Shown piece after piece: positions 1 to 9,517 of a DNA stretch of 64,000 nucleotides (position 1 is its first letter; the number at the start of each line of letters is the position of its first letter). The translations under genes were made by a program, and so were the position numbers. Source of the stretch: Gammaproteobacteria bacterium (GTDB taxonomy: Bacteria > Pseudomonadota > Gammaproteobacteria > Pseudomonadales > Halieaceae); NCBI GenBank assembly GCA_024742415.1, contig JANSYN010000006.1:222127-286126 (forward strand), written 5' to 3'. Under the pieces are notes generated by a model. It made no database searches and had not been told where the DNA came from. It was given only the letters and a program-made list of their open reading frames with translations.

Positions 1-1149
1 ACCGACTGGGAAACCGTCCAGGGCCTGGAAGACATCGGCTACCCGGTTGCAGAAATCAGCGCTGATGGCAGTTTCGTCTGCACCAAACCCGACCACACCG
101 GCGGGCTTGTCTCAACAGCCACGGTCGCTGAGCAGATGCTCTATGAAATTGGCGACCCACAGGCCTACATGCTGCCCGATGTGATCTGTGATTTTTCCAC
201 GGCCCGTTTTGAGCAGCTTGGGGAAAACCGCGTGCGGGTCATTGGGGCGACCGGCCGCCCTGCGCCAGACACCTACAAGGTCAGCGCCACCTACCTGGAT
301 GAGTTTCGCGGCGGTACCTACCTGAGTTTCTACGGCATCGATGCTGACAAAAAAGCACGCGCGCTCTGCGCCGCCGTGTTCCAGGCGGCGCGCAACACTC
401 TCTGCGCCCTGGGGCTGGCAGACTACAGTGAAACCAGCGTGGAGATCATGGGCACGGAGTGTCAGTACGGTGCGTTCAGCGAGGTTCAAGGCAGCCGCGA
501 AGTCGTGGCCAAAATTGCCGCAAAGCACCCCGACGCAGCGGGTATCGGGATTCTTCTCAAAGAAGCGGTGGGATTGGGATTGGCAACCCCTCCTGGCTTG
601 TCGGGGTTTGCCGGGAGTCGGCCCAGCCCATCGCCGGTGGTGCGCCTGTTTTCTTTCACCTTGCCCAAAGCCGAGGTGGATGTGTGCATTGAACTGGATA
701 ACACAACAACGCCATGCGCCCAGACCCAGGGGCAGGCCTTCGACGCCGCTACGCTCATCCGCCCGCAGGTACCGGCAGCGGACAGTCGCGAAGACCTGGT
801 CAAGGTAGCGCTGGTCAAGCTCGCCTGGGGGCGTAGCGGCGACAAGGGCAACAAAGCCAACATCGGCATTATTGCGCGCAGGGCAGAGTACCTGCCGTAT
901 ATCTGGGAGCACCTGACCGAGCGTGTGGTGACCGAGCGCTTCGCCCATTTTCTGGAGAATGCCCAGGCAGAAAGCGTTGAGCGCTTCCTGCTACCAGGCT
1001 GCAACGCCATTAACTTTCTGCTGCACGATGTGTTGGGCGGTGGCGGTGTCGCCAGTATCCGCAATGACCCCCAGGGCAAGGGTTATGCGCAACTCCTGTT
1101 ATCCTGCCCGATCGGTATTCCCGCCTCGCTTGCAGAGAAAATCCTATGA
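1..1149 (+). CDS. Acyclic terpene utilisation AtuA-like protein (DUF1446), 5'-truncated by window edge
   Basis: Frame 1 is open from base 1; internal sequence YLDEFRGGTYLSFYGIDADKKA..VEIMGTECQYGA fits AtuA/DUF1446; followed directly by carboxylase genes with a 4-nt ATGA overlap. Confidence 0.85.
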   Translation, partial: TDWETVQGLEDIGYPVAEISADGSFVCTKPDHTGGLVSTATVAEQMLYEIGDPQAYMLPDVICDFSTARFEQLGENRVRVIGATGRPAPDTYKVSATYLDEFRGGTYLSFYGIDADKKARALCAAVFQAARNTLCALGLADYSETSVEIMGTECQYGAFSEVQGSREVVAKIAAKHPDAAGIGILLKEAVGLGLATPPGLSGFAGSRPSPSPVVRLFSFTLPKAEVDVCIELDNTTTPCAQTQGQAFDAATLIRPQVPAADSREDLVKVALVKLAWGRSGDKGNKANIGIIARRAEYLPYIWEHLTERVVTERFAHFLENAQAESVERFLLPGCNAINFLLHDVLGGGGVASIRNDPQGKGYAQLLLSCPIGIPASLAEKIL

Positions 1150-2768
1150 CAGTATTCAACTCCAGGGTTAAAACCTCCTCGGAAGGATTCATCAAAAACC
1201 GCACCGAGATGCTGGCACTGGTCGACAAGCTGCAGGCGCTCAACGCCCGCGGCGCGGCGATCTCCGAAAAACGCAAACCGCGCTTCGAGGCGCGCGGCCA
1301 GCTCACGCCGCGTGAGCGCCTGGCACGCCTGCTCGACCCGGGCATGCCCTTCCTCACCGTGGGCAATCTTGCCGGTTACCTGGTTGATACCACCGAGGAA
1401 GAAAAATCCATTCCCGGCTCCACCGTGATCACCGGCATCGGCTTCATCGCTGGCGTGCGCTGCATGATCGTAGTGGACGACAGCGGCATCGCCGCCGGCA
1501 CGCTGACCTCGGGAACCGGCTATCGCGTGACCCGTTGTGAAGAAATCGCGCTGCAGCAAAAGCTGCCGTTTGTGCACCTGGTTGAAAGCGGCGGCGGTGA
1601 CCTCATCAACTACACGGTGCAGAGTTTCACCAAGGGCGGGGAACTGTTCGGCAATCTCGCCAAACTCAGCAAGGCGGGCATCCCGGTGATCTCCATCCTG
1701 CACGGATCATCCACTGCAGGTGGTGCCTACATGCCTGGCCTGAGCGACTATGTGATCGCCGTAAAAGGCAACGGCAAGGCGTTTCTGGCGGGGCCGCCGT
1801 TATTGCGCGCCGCCACCGGCGAAATCGCAACCGAGCAGGAACTGGGCGGAGCGGAAATGCACGCCAGTGTGTCGGGCCTTGCCGAATACCTGACCGAGAA
1901 CGATGGCCAGGCCGTACAGGTCTGTCGCGAGCTGGTGCAGCGCCTGCACTGGAACAAGGATTGCGCGAGGCCGCGTCGCGGCAGCTTCGCCGCCCCGCTG
2001 TACGACCCCGACGAACTGGCCGGTGTGATCCCCTGCGACTACCGCACGCCCTATGACATGCGCGAGCTGGTAGCGCGCGTGGTCGACGGCTCTGACTTTA
2101 TGGACTTCAAGGCACGCTATGGGCCGGCAACGGTTTGCCTGCAGGCTGAAATTTTCGGTATGCCCTGCGGCATTCTCGGCAACAACGGGCCGATTGACCC
2201 GGCCGGCGCTACCAAGGCTACCCAGTTCCTGCAACTGTGCGATCAGGCCAACATTCCCGTGATCTTCCTGCAGAACACCACCGGTTACATCGTTGGAACG
2301 CAATCGGAACGGGCCGGCATGATTAAACACGGCTCCAAGATGATCCAGGCCGTGACCAATCTCGAAGTACCGCGTCTCACACTGATGACAGGCGCCAGTT
2401 TTGGAGCGGGCAACTACGGCATGTGTGGCCGGCACTTCGACCCGGACTTTCTATTCACGCTACCCAATGCCGCCACCGGCGTGATGGGCGGTGAACAGGC
2501 AGCCAAAACCATGTCGATGGTGGCGCGCGGCAAGGCGCAGGCGAGCGGCCAGGACGTTAACGAGGAGGCGCTGGCCCAGCAGGAGGCGTATCTCACGCAC
2601 TTGTTTGACAGCCAGTCCAGCGCTTTCTACACCTCTGGCCATATGATGGACGACGGCATGATCGATCCGCGCCACACACGACAGACATTGGGATTTTTAC
2701 TGGAAACGGTGTGGGAGACACGACACCGTACAGTGCGCGAGAACAGCTTCGGCATCGCCAGGATGTAA
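1146..2768 (+). CDS. Acyl-CoA carboxylase carboxyltransferase (beta) subunit (AtuC / propionyl-CoA carboxylase beta-like)
   Basis: 540 aa; SGTGYRVTRCEEIALQ, HGSSTAGGAYMPGLSDY, GATKATQFLQLCDQANIPVIFLQNTTGYIVG motifs of biotin-dependent carboxyltransferases. Confidence 0.93.
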   Translation: MTVFNSRVKTSSEGFIKNRTEMLALVDKLQALNARGAAISEKRKPRFEARGQLTPRERLARLLDPGMPFLTVGNLAGYLVDTTEEEKSIPGSTVITGIGFIAGVRCMIVVDDSGIAAGTLTSGTGYRVTRCEEIALQQKLPFVHLVESGGGDLINYTVQSFTKGGELFGNLAKLSKAGIPVISILHGSSTAGGAYMPGLSDYVIAVKGNGKAFLAGPPLLRAATGEIATEQELGGAEMHASVSGLAEYLTENDGQAVQVCRELVQRLHWNKDCARPRRGSFAAPLYDPDELAGVIPCDYRTPYDMRELVARVVDGSDFMDFKARYGPATVCLQAEIFGMPCGILGNNGPIDPAGATKATQFLQLCDQANIPVIFLQNTTGYIVGTQSERAGMIKHGSKMIQAVTNLEVPRLTLMTGASFGAGNYGMCGRHFDPDFLFTLPNAATGVMGGEQAAKTMSMVARGKAQASGQDVNEEALAQQEAYLTHLFDSQSSAFYTSGHMMDDGMIDPRHTRQTLGFLLETVWETRHRTVRENSFGIARM

Positions 2769-2910
2769 GCGCCGCGGCGTCGCGTAGCGCAATGTTCAGC
2801 CTGCGCGCACGACAACCTGCGCACACTATCGGCGCTGCAACCACGACACAGAAAGAGCGTCTGTAGCGGCATCACAGGCACAACATTAAACAGGCGACGG
2901 AGAAACACCT

Positions 2911-3720
2911 ATGACAGCCCTGCCCGACACCCGCGATCTATTGCTTGAACCTGCCGGCAGTGTGCTCACCATCTGGCTGAATCGACCACAGGCAAAAAAC
3001 GCACTATCGGCAGAGATGGTAGATGAGTTGCATGCCGTGCTCGATGCCGCACGCGATGACCCGCAACTGCGCACGCTGATCATACGCGGCAAAGGTGGCG
3101 TATTTTGCGCAGGGGGTGACATCAAGGGTTTTAAATCTGGCCTGCAGGATGCACCGCCCGATGCAGCCGACGTCGCCAGGGGCAACCGCGAGTTTGGCGA
3201 CCTGATGATCAAACTCAACGAGCAACCACAAACCGTGATCATGCTTGTGGAGGGCGCTGCCATTGGCGGCGGCCTGGGCCTGGCCTGCATCGGCGATGTC
3301 ACTATCGTGACACGCACGGCCAGGTTTCGCCTGTCAGAAACCAGCCTCGGTATACCGCCAGCGCAGATCGCGCCTTTTGTTACCGAGCGCGTGGGCCTGA
3401 CGCAGGCGCGCCGGCTGATGCTGACCGGCGCACGCTTTACCGGTGAAGAAGCGGTGCGCCTGGGCATCGGCCACCTGCTGGCCGAGGATGCCGATGCCAT
3501 GAATGCACAGTGCGCCGCGGTACTCGAGCAAATAGCCCTGTGCGCTCCCGGCGCGAACCGGGTCACCAAATCCATTATGTTTGAGGGCACACGCCGGCCG
3601 CGCGCAGAAGCACTGGATTACGCCGCGCGCGGTTTCGCGCAGTGCATGCTTTCTGACGAGGGGCGAGAAGGCGTGGCCGCCTTCGTTGAAAAACGCAAAG
3701 CCGCGTGGGCCAATGACTAG
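2911..3720 (+). CDS. Enoyl-CoA hydratase/isomerase family protein (AtuE-like)
   Basis: Crotonase fold motifs GKGGVFCAGGDIKGF and EGAAIGGGLGLACIGDV. Confidence 0.92.
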   Translation: MTALPDTRDLLLEPAGSVLTIWLNRPQAKNALSAEMVDELHAVLDAARDDPQLRTLIIRGKGGVFCAGGDIKGFKSGLQDAPPDAADVARGNREFGDLMIKLNEQPQTVIMLVEGAAIGGGLGLACIGDVTIVTRTARFRLSETSLGIPPAQIAPFVTERVGLTQARRLMLTGARFTGEEAVRLGIGHLLAEDADAMNAQCAAVLEQIALCAPGANRVTKSIMFEGTRRPRAEALDYAARGFAQCMLSDEGREGVAAFVEKRKAAWAND

Positions 3721-3735
3721 CAAGGGAAGAACAGC

Positions 3736-5748
3736 ATGAGCCAATTCACCCGTGTACTGGTGGCCAACCGTGGCGAGATTGCCTGCCGCATTATTCGCAG
3801 CGCCAAAGCGCAGGGCTACACAACCATCGCCGTATACTCTGACGCCGACGCCGGTGCAGTGCATGTGCAGGCGGCCGACGACGCCGTCTGCATAGGGCCG
3901 GGGCCGGTGAATGAGTCGTACCTGGTGATCGACAACATCCTCGCGGCGGCGCGCAGCAGTGGCGCGCAGGCCATACATCCGGGCTACGGCTTTCTCAGCG
4001 AGAACGCTGACTTTGCCATCGCCTGTGACAGCGCCGGAATCACCTTCATCGGCCCAAGCCCTGAGGCCATTCGTGTGATGGGCAACAAGGCCGAAGCCAA
4101 ACGCCGCATGATCAAGGCAGGCGTACCCTGCGTACCAGGGTATGAAGGCGAAGACCAAAGCGATGAAACATTGCTGGCGGAGGCTACGGGCATTGGGCTG
4201 CCGTTAATGGTAAAGGCCGCAGCCGGTGGCGGTGGGCGCGGCATGCGCCTGGTGCACGAACAGGCTGAGTTGGCCAATGCCATTGCACTGGCGCGGGCGG
4301 AAGCGCAAAGCGCCTTTGGCAGTTCCGAACTGATCCTCGAAAAAGCGATTGTTCGCCCGCGCCATGTGGAAGTACAGGTCTTTGCCGACAGTCAGGGCAA
4401 TACGATCCACCTGGGCGAGCGCGACTGCTCGGTACAGCGGCGCCACCAGAAAGTCATTGAAGAGGCGCCCTGCCCGATCATGACAGCGGACCTGCGCGAA
4501 GCGATGGGTGCCGCGGCCGTGGCTGCGGCCGAAAGCATCCACTACTGCGGTGCGGGTACCGTTGAATTTTTACTGGATGAGTCCGGCGAATTTTACTTCC
4601 TGGAAATGAACACGCGCTTGCAGGTGGAACACCCGGTGACAGAAATGATCACTGGCCTGGACCTGGTCGCGCTACAACTGCAAGTCGCACAGGGGCACAG
4701 TCTCGGCCTGCAGCAACAGGACATTGTGCTGCAAGGTCACGCCATCGAAGCGCGCCTGTACACCGAAGACACCACCCAGGGCTTCCTGCCCACGGCGGGG
4801 CCGGTAGATTTGTGGTCGCCCGCAGCCGGCCCGGGCATACGCGTGGATGCCGGCATTGGCACAGGCCAGGCGGTGTCGCCGTACTACGACCCGATGGTCG
4901 CGAAGATCATCGCCAGCGGCCCAACGCGCGAAGTGGCTCGCCTGCGCCTGATCGAGGCACTCAACGACACCGTACTGTTTGGCACTCGACACAACCGCGA
5001 TTTTCTCATTGCCTGCTTGCAGAAACAGACCTTCGCAGACGGCCAGGCGACAACCGCCTTTATCGACGAAGAGTTTACGCCCGATGAACTGGCTGGCACT
5101 ACCCCCTCCTTTGCCGACAGCGCGGTCGCTTCCGTGATCGAAGCGGCGCTCGAGCACAGCACGGCCTACAGCAACAGCGTTGTGGTTGCCCCGGAGCTGC
5201 GCGACTGGGCCAGTGCCGGTGCGCTGGTCACACGCAAGCAATATGTTCACGGGGACACCTGTCATGACCTTGGCATTACGCCTATGGGCAACATGACTTA
5301 CACGGTATCAGACCAGGAACACAGCGTTACCGTCGCGCTACATGCCATGGAAGACACCAGCGCCCGTGTCAGCGTCGATGGGCGGCAGTGCGCCGTGCGC
5401 TTTTTGCTCGCCGAACCGGGCAAACTCCACCTGGCTGTCGAAGGTCGCGCTGCACACTATTGCGACATGATCCGCCTCGACGGCCAGGTGGACGCCGCCG
5501 CCGGCGGTGGCAACGCGGTGGCGCCGATGCACGGCCTGCTGATGGAAGTGCGCGTCTCTGCAGGCGATGTTGTGAGCCAGGGGCAGACCCTCGCCGTTCT
5601 GGAAGCGATGAAGATGCACCATGAGATTACCGCTGCCGCGGCCGGCACTGTTATCGCGGTCATTGCAGAAGCGGGCAGCCAGGTTGCCGCTGACGACTTG
5701 CTGATCGAGATCGCGGTGCCAGAACAGGGCGAGAGCGACAGCGGGTGA
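3736..5748 (+). CDS. Acyl-CoA carboxylase biotin carboxylase/biotin carrier (alpha) subunit (AtuF-like)
   Basis: VLVANRGEIACRIIRSAK N-terminus, AAAGGGGRGMR, biotinylation motif EAMKMHH at C-terminus. Confidence 0.95.
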   Translation: MSQFTRVLVANRGEIACRIIRSAKAQGYTTIAVYSDADAGAVHVQAADDAVCIGPGPVNESYLVIDNILAAARSSGAQAIHPGYGFLSENADFAIACDSAGITFIGPSPEAIRVMGNKAEAKRRMIKAGVPCVPGYEGEDQSDETLLAEATGIGLPLMVKAAAGGGGRGMRLVHEQAELANAIALARAEAQSAFGSSELILEKAIVRPRHVEVQVFADSQGNTIHLGERDCSVQRRHQKVIEEAPCPIMTADLREAMGAAAVAAAESIHYCGAGTVEFLLDESGEFYFLEMNTRLQVEHPVTEMITGLDLVALQLQVAQGHSLGLQQQDIVLQGHAIEARLYTEDTTQGFLPTAGPVDLWSPAAGPGIRVDAGIGTGQAVSPYYDPMVAKIIASGPTREVARLRLIEALNDTVLFGTRHNRDFLIACLQKQTFADGQATTAFIDEEFTPDELAGTTPSFADSAVASVIEAALEHSTAYSNSVVVAPELRDWASAGALVTRKQYVHGDTCHDLGITPMGNMTYTVSDQEHSVTVALHAMEDTSARVSVDGRQCAVRFLLAEPGKLHLAVEGRAAHYCDMIRLDGQVDAAAGGGNAVAPMHGLLMEVRVSAGDVVSQGQTLAVLEAMKMHHEITAAAAGTVIAVIAEAGSQVAADDLLIEIAVPEQGESDSG

Positions 5749-5870
5749 TGCGCCAGCCGCTGCCATGACCCGCTACCTTGTGGTTAACCTGCGGCCCGGT
5801 TGCACCGCCCTGTAGCGCGCCGCAGGCCTGCAGATGACCTTGATGCGGTCAGTTCACGTAGTTTTTACGC

Positions 5871-5920
5871 ACACCTGATCACAACTAATCACAACTGATC
5901 ACACCTAATCACAACTACCA
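5871..5920. repeat. 10-bp tandem repeat, about 5 copies (consensus ACAMCTRATC)
   Basis: ACACCTGATC ACAACTAATC ACAACTGATC ACACCTAATC ACAACTACCA read directly. Confidence 0.9.
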
Positions 5921-5940
5921 CGTACGCACTGACCCCGGCG

Positions 5941-7812
5941 TCAGGCCGCGCGCAACAGGCGGCCCAAACGCTCCTTGCCCAGTGCCGGCGTGAAGTCGCC
6001 CGCCTCCCACACCGGCTCACCGTTGATCAGCACGCAGCTGACCACGCCGTCCGAGCGGTTGAGCATCTGGTGGTGCTCAAACAGTTCGCGGTGCACGAAC
6101 TGACGGTTGTCGTTGCTGTCCCAGGCGGCGAGAGCCTCGGGATCAATCAGCACCATGTCTGCCTGCGCACCAATGTCGAGCCTGCCAACGTCCAGGCCAA
6201 AAAACTCGGCGGGCTCGCGCGTGAGGCGGCTGACCATTTTGCCCACGGTCTCCAGGCCTTTTCGCTGGGCATGTTTCAGGGACATCAGGTTAGCGTCAAA
6301 AAACGCCATGTTGGTGATGTGCGCGCCGGAATCATTAAAGCCGGGCATCGCATCCTTGTGCAGCAGTAGCTCAAGCGTGGTGTCGGCATTGAGATTGCCC
6401 ACGTCGACCCAGAAGCGAAAGCCCTTGTCGTAGCGGCGCATCAGGTGCAGCATCAGGTCGGCGTCATCGCGCAGGGGTTTTGGAAAGCTCTCCAGCGCCT
6501 CGCGCTCCGCATCAGAGCGCGCAGCATTGCTGGCACCGGCCTGAAAGCGCAGCACGCGTTCAAACAGCGCCTGTAGTGTTTCACCTTCCCAGTCGGCCAC
6601 CGGTGCACCGTCGAATACCATCAGCTTGAGTTCACGCACCACGAGGTTGTCGGGAAAGCCCAGCTTTGTCCGCAGGTGCGCAAGATTGCGACCGGTACGG
6701 CCATGCATCCAGTCTTTGCGGAAGCGCTCGACGAAGGCCGGGTCGTTGAGCAATGCCATGCGGCCCTCAACATCATCGTACTCCTTGGCGATGAGCTCGG
6801 CGGTGGAGTCGAGTTCCTCATACAGAGGCGACACAATGCCGTCCGACCAGATGCGGAAATTGGTGCCCAGCGCCTGGAAGTGGATATTGCCCTTGAAGAG
6901 TTTGGTGTTGAGCAACGTGGCCAGGCCAAGGAAGCTCTTGTGCGCGCCGGGCATCAGCACAAACTCCAGTACCGACAGCGCGCTGGTTTTCAGTGTTTTG
7001 CCAAACAGGCGGCCGCTGGTCAGCATAAAATAGAGCATCGCCTTGATGCGCTTTTCAATGATCGGCGTGGTCTGCCACACGCGATCGCGGTTGCGCACAA
7101 TGCGCAGCAAGCGCTTGAGTTCACCAAAGCTCGCAAACTGCGTTGGAATGCGCTTTTCCGTGTTGGGCGCATTGGACAAATAGTGGAAGGGCAGACCGTC
7201 GGTGCTCATGCCGAGGTAGCCCTGGTCCATCGCCTCTGACAGCAGTTGCTCCATGCGCTGCAGCTCTGCCTCGGTCGGCTCGCGCGTGACGCTGTTTTCC
7301 AGGCCCATGGCTTCAACGCGCAACATGGAGTGCGGCAGGAATGCCGCCACGTTTGGGCCCAGGGGCACGTTGTCGAAGTGATCCAGGTATTCGGTTGGGT
7401 TGCTCCAGGTCACCGCTTCAACGCACTTGTTCAATACCGGCTTGGGAATATTCTCGACGCGGGTAAAACAATCCACGATGGGGTTTTGCCCGTTCTCCTG
7501 CTGCTTGCCAAAGCTGGTCCCCAGGCTGCAGTTACCCACCAGCACCGTGGTGGTGCCGTGGCGCACAACTTCAGGCAGTCCCGGCTCCAGATCGACTTCC
7601 AGATCGAGGTGGGTGTGAATGTCCAGCAAGCCCGGCATCAGCCATTGCCCGGTCGCATCGATGACCCGGTCTGCCGGCGTGCGCGGCAGGTTTTGCCCGC
7701 GCGCCACAACCTTGCCGGCCTTTACCGCAACGTCCTGTTCCTGGGGCGCACCGCCACTGCCGTCAAATACCAGTGCGTTTTGAATCAGTATATCCCACGT
7801 TTTTCTCGACAT
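5941..7812 (-). CDS. Amidohydrolase family protein (N-acyl-D-amino-acid deacylase-like)
   Basis: LLDIHTHLDLEVD metal-binding motif, C-terminal GADMVLIDPEAL/NGEPVWEAG pattern. Confidence 0.88.
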   Translation of the reverse strand: MSRKTWDILIQNALVFDGSGGAPQEQDVAVKAGKVVARGQNLPRTPADRVIDATGQWLMPGLLDIHTHLDLEVDLEPGLPEVVRHGTTTVLVGNCSLGTSFGKQQENGQNPIVDCFTRVENIPKPVLNKCVEAVTWSNPTEYLDHFDNVPLGPNVAAFLPHSMLRVEAMGLENSVTREPTEAELQRMEQLLSEAMDQGYLGMSTDGLPFHYLSNAPNTEKRIPTQFASFGELKRLLRIVRNRDRVWQTTPIIEKRIKAMLYFMLTSGRLFGKTLKTSALSVLEFVLMPGAHKSFLGLATLLNTKLFKGNIHFQALGTNFRIWSDGIVSPLYEELDSTAELIAKEYDDVEGRMALLNDPAFVERFRKDWMHGRTGRNLAHLRTKLGFPDNLVVRELKLMVFDGAPVADWEGETLQALFERVLRFQAGASNAARSDAEREALESFPKPLRDDADLMLHLMRRYDKGFRFWVDVGNLNADTTLELLLHKDAMPGFNDSGAHITNMAFFDANLMSLKHAQRKGLETVGKMVSRLTREPAEFFGLDVGRLDIGAQADMVLIDPEALAAWDSNDNRQFVHRELFEHHQMLNRSDGVVSCVLINGEPVWEAGDFTPALGKERLGRLLRAA

Positions 7813-7968
7813 GTTCTGTACCTCGTTTGCTGACGCCTTCTACTTGCGCAAGACCCTACATTCTACGGTGTCAATCACGCGTGCAGGCCGGCGCCCATGG
7901 TATCGAAAGCCGGCGGTATGTTCTATGCTCTGTCGCACTGCGTAGCATGCGCGAACAGGAACAGATCA

Positions 7969-9441
7969 TTGCCAGCCCCCACTTTTGACAACAGCTACGC
8001 CCGCCTGTCGGACAAATTCTATACACGCCAGCCTCCCACGCCGGTGGACCGCCCCGGCAGCATTCGCATCAACCGCGAACTAGCCGGCTATCTGGGCGTG
8101 GACGCGCAGTGGCTGGCCAGCGATGAGGGCACCGCCACGGTGGCCGGCAACCACGTTCCGGCGGGGGCAGAACCGCTTGCAGCAGTGTACGCCGGCCACC
8201 AGTTCGGCAGCTACAATCCGCAGCTCGGTGACGGGCGCGCTGTGCTGCTCGGAGAAGTGCTGGCCGGCGATGGACGCCGTTTCGATATTCAGCTAAAGGG
8301 CTCCGGCCCTACGCCCTACTCACGCGGGGGCGACGGACGCTCGGCCCTGGGGCCGGTGGTACGCGAGTACATCGTCAGTGAGGCCATGGCCGCACTCCAG
8401 GTACCCACCACGCGCGCACTGGCGGCCGTTACCACCGGTGAACGCGTCGCGCGCGAGACACTGCTGCCCGGCGGCGTGCTGGCACGCGTTGCCAGCAGCC
8501 ATATTCGTGTTGGCACCGTGGAATACTTTGCCGCCAGGGGTGAGACAGACGCGCTGCATGAACTGGCCAACCATGTGATTGTACGCCACTTTCCCGAGTG
8601 CGCAGACTCCGACAACCCGACCCTGCACATGCTGCAGGCGATCATTGGCCGCCAGGCCGAGCTCATTGCCCGCTGGCAACTGCTGGGCTTCATCCACGGC
8701 GTGATGAATACCGACAACATGCTGCTGTGCGGCGAGACCGTCGACTACGGCCCCTGCGCTTTCATGGATGCCTTCAACCCCGCGCAGGTGTACAGCTCAA
8801 TCGACCACGCCGGGCGCTACGCCTACCGCAACCAGCCCGGTATGGGCCACTGGAACCTGTCGCGCCTGGCACAATCGCTGCTGCCGCTGCTGGACGACAA
8901 CCAGGAGCGCGCCATCGAGCAGGCGCAGGCGGCCATCAATGGCTTTCCCGCACTGTTTCTTGACGCCCACAGCCGCGGGCTCGCACAGAAACTCGGCCTT
9001 GCTGCACTGACCGACGATGACACCGCACTGGTAGAAGACCTGTTTGCCACCATGGCAAGCCAGCACCTGGATTTCACGCTGACCTTTGCACAACTGACGG
9101 ACCTGGCCGAAGACGACACCAGCAACGACAGACTCAGTGACGACTACCCCGTACCACCAGCACTAGAGCCGTGGCTGGCGCGCTGGCGCGCGCGCCTGCA
9201 AACGGACTCACTGACTCCGGGGGATCGCGTGCGACGCATGCGCCAGGCCAACCCGGTGTTCATCGCACGCAATCACCAGGTCGAAGCGGCAATCGTGGCG
9301 GCGTACCAGGGCGATTTTGCCCCCTTTCACGCACTGGTCGATCTGCTTGAGGCGCCATTGACCTACCGCGCCGAGCTGGCGTCTTACGCCGCGCCGCCGC
9401 AACCGGAAGAAATCGTTCAGCAAACCTTTTGTGGCACTTAA
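7969..9441 (+). CDS. selO: Protein adenylyltransferase SelO (YdiU/UPF0061); TTG start at 7969 preferred over the ORF-track ATG at 7897
   Basis: NSYARLSDKFYTRQ, AAVYAGHQFGSYNPQLGDGRAVLLGE, IQLKGSGPTPYSRGGDGRS, GVMNTDNM; homology appears to begin just after TTG. Confidence 0.92.
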   Translation: MPAPTFDNSYARLSDKFYTRQPPTPVDRPGSIRINRELAGYLGVDAQWLASDEGTATVAGNHVPAGAEPLAAVYAGHQFGSYNPQLGDGRAVLLGEVLAGDGRRFDIQLKGSGPTPYSRGGDGRSALGPVVREYIVSEAMAALQVPTTRALAAVTTGERVARETLLPGGVLARVASSHIRVGTVEYFAARGETDALHELANHVIVRHFPECADSDNPTLHMLQAIIGRQAELIARWQLLGFIHGVMNTDNMLLCGETVDYGPCAFMDAFNPAQVYSSIDHAGRYAYRNQPGMGHWNLSRLAQSLLPLLDDNQERAIEQAQAAINGFPALFLDAHSRGLAQKLGLAALTDDDTALVEDLFATMASQHLDFTLTFAQLTDLAEDDTSNDRLSDDYPVPPALEPWLARWRARLQTDSLTPGDRVRRMRQANPVFIARNHQVEAAIVAAYQGDFAPFHALVDLLEAPLTYRAELASYAAPPQPEEIVQQTFCGT

Positions 9442-9517
9442 CGCCGCAGCGTGCAAAGCGCCGGCGACGAAGGGCGGGTGCCTGTGCGGGCACAGCATGG
9501 GCCCGGGCAACCGGCGT

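Noticed and set aside
112-948. 278-aa minus-strand ORF
   Set aside because: Antisense to the AtuA-like gene, no family motif
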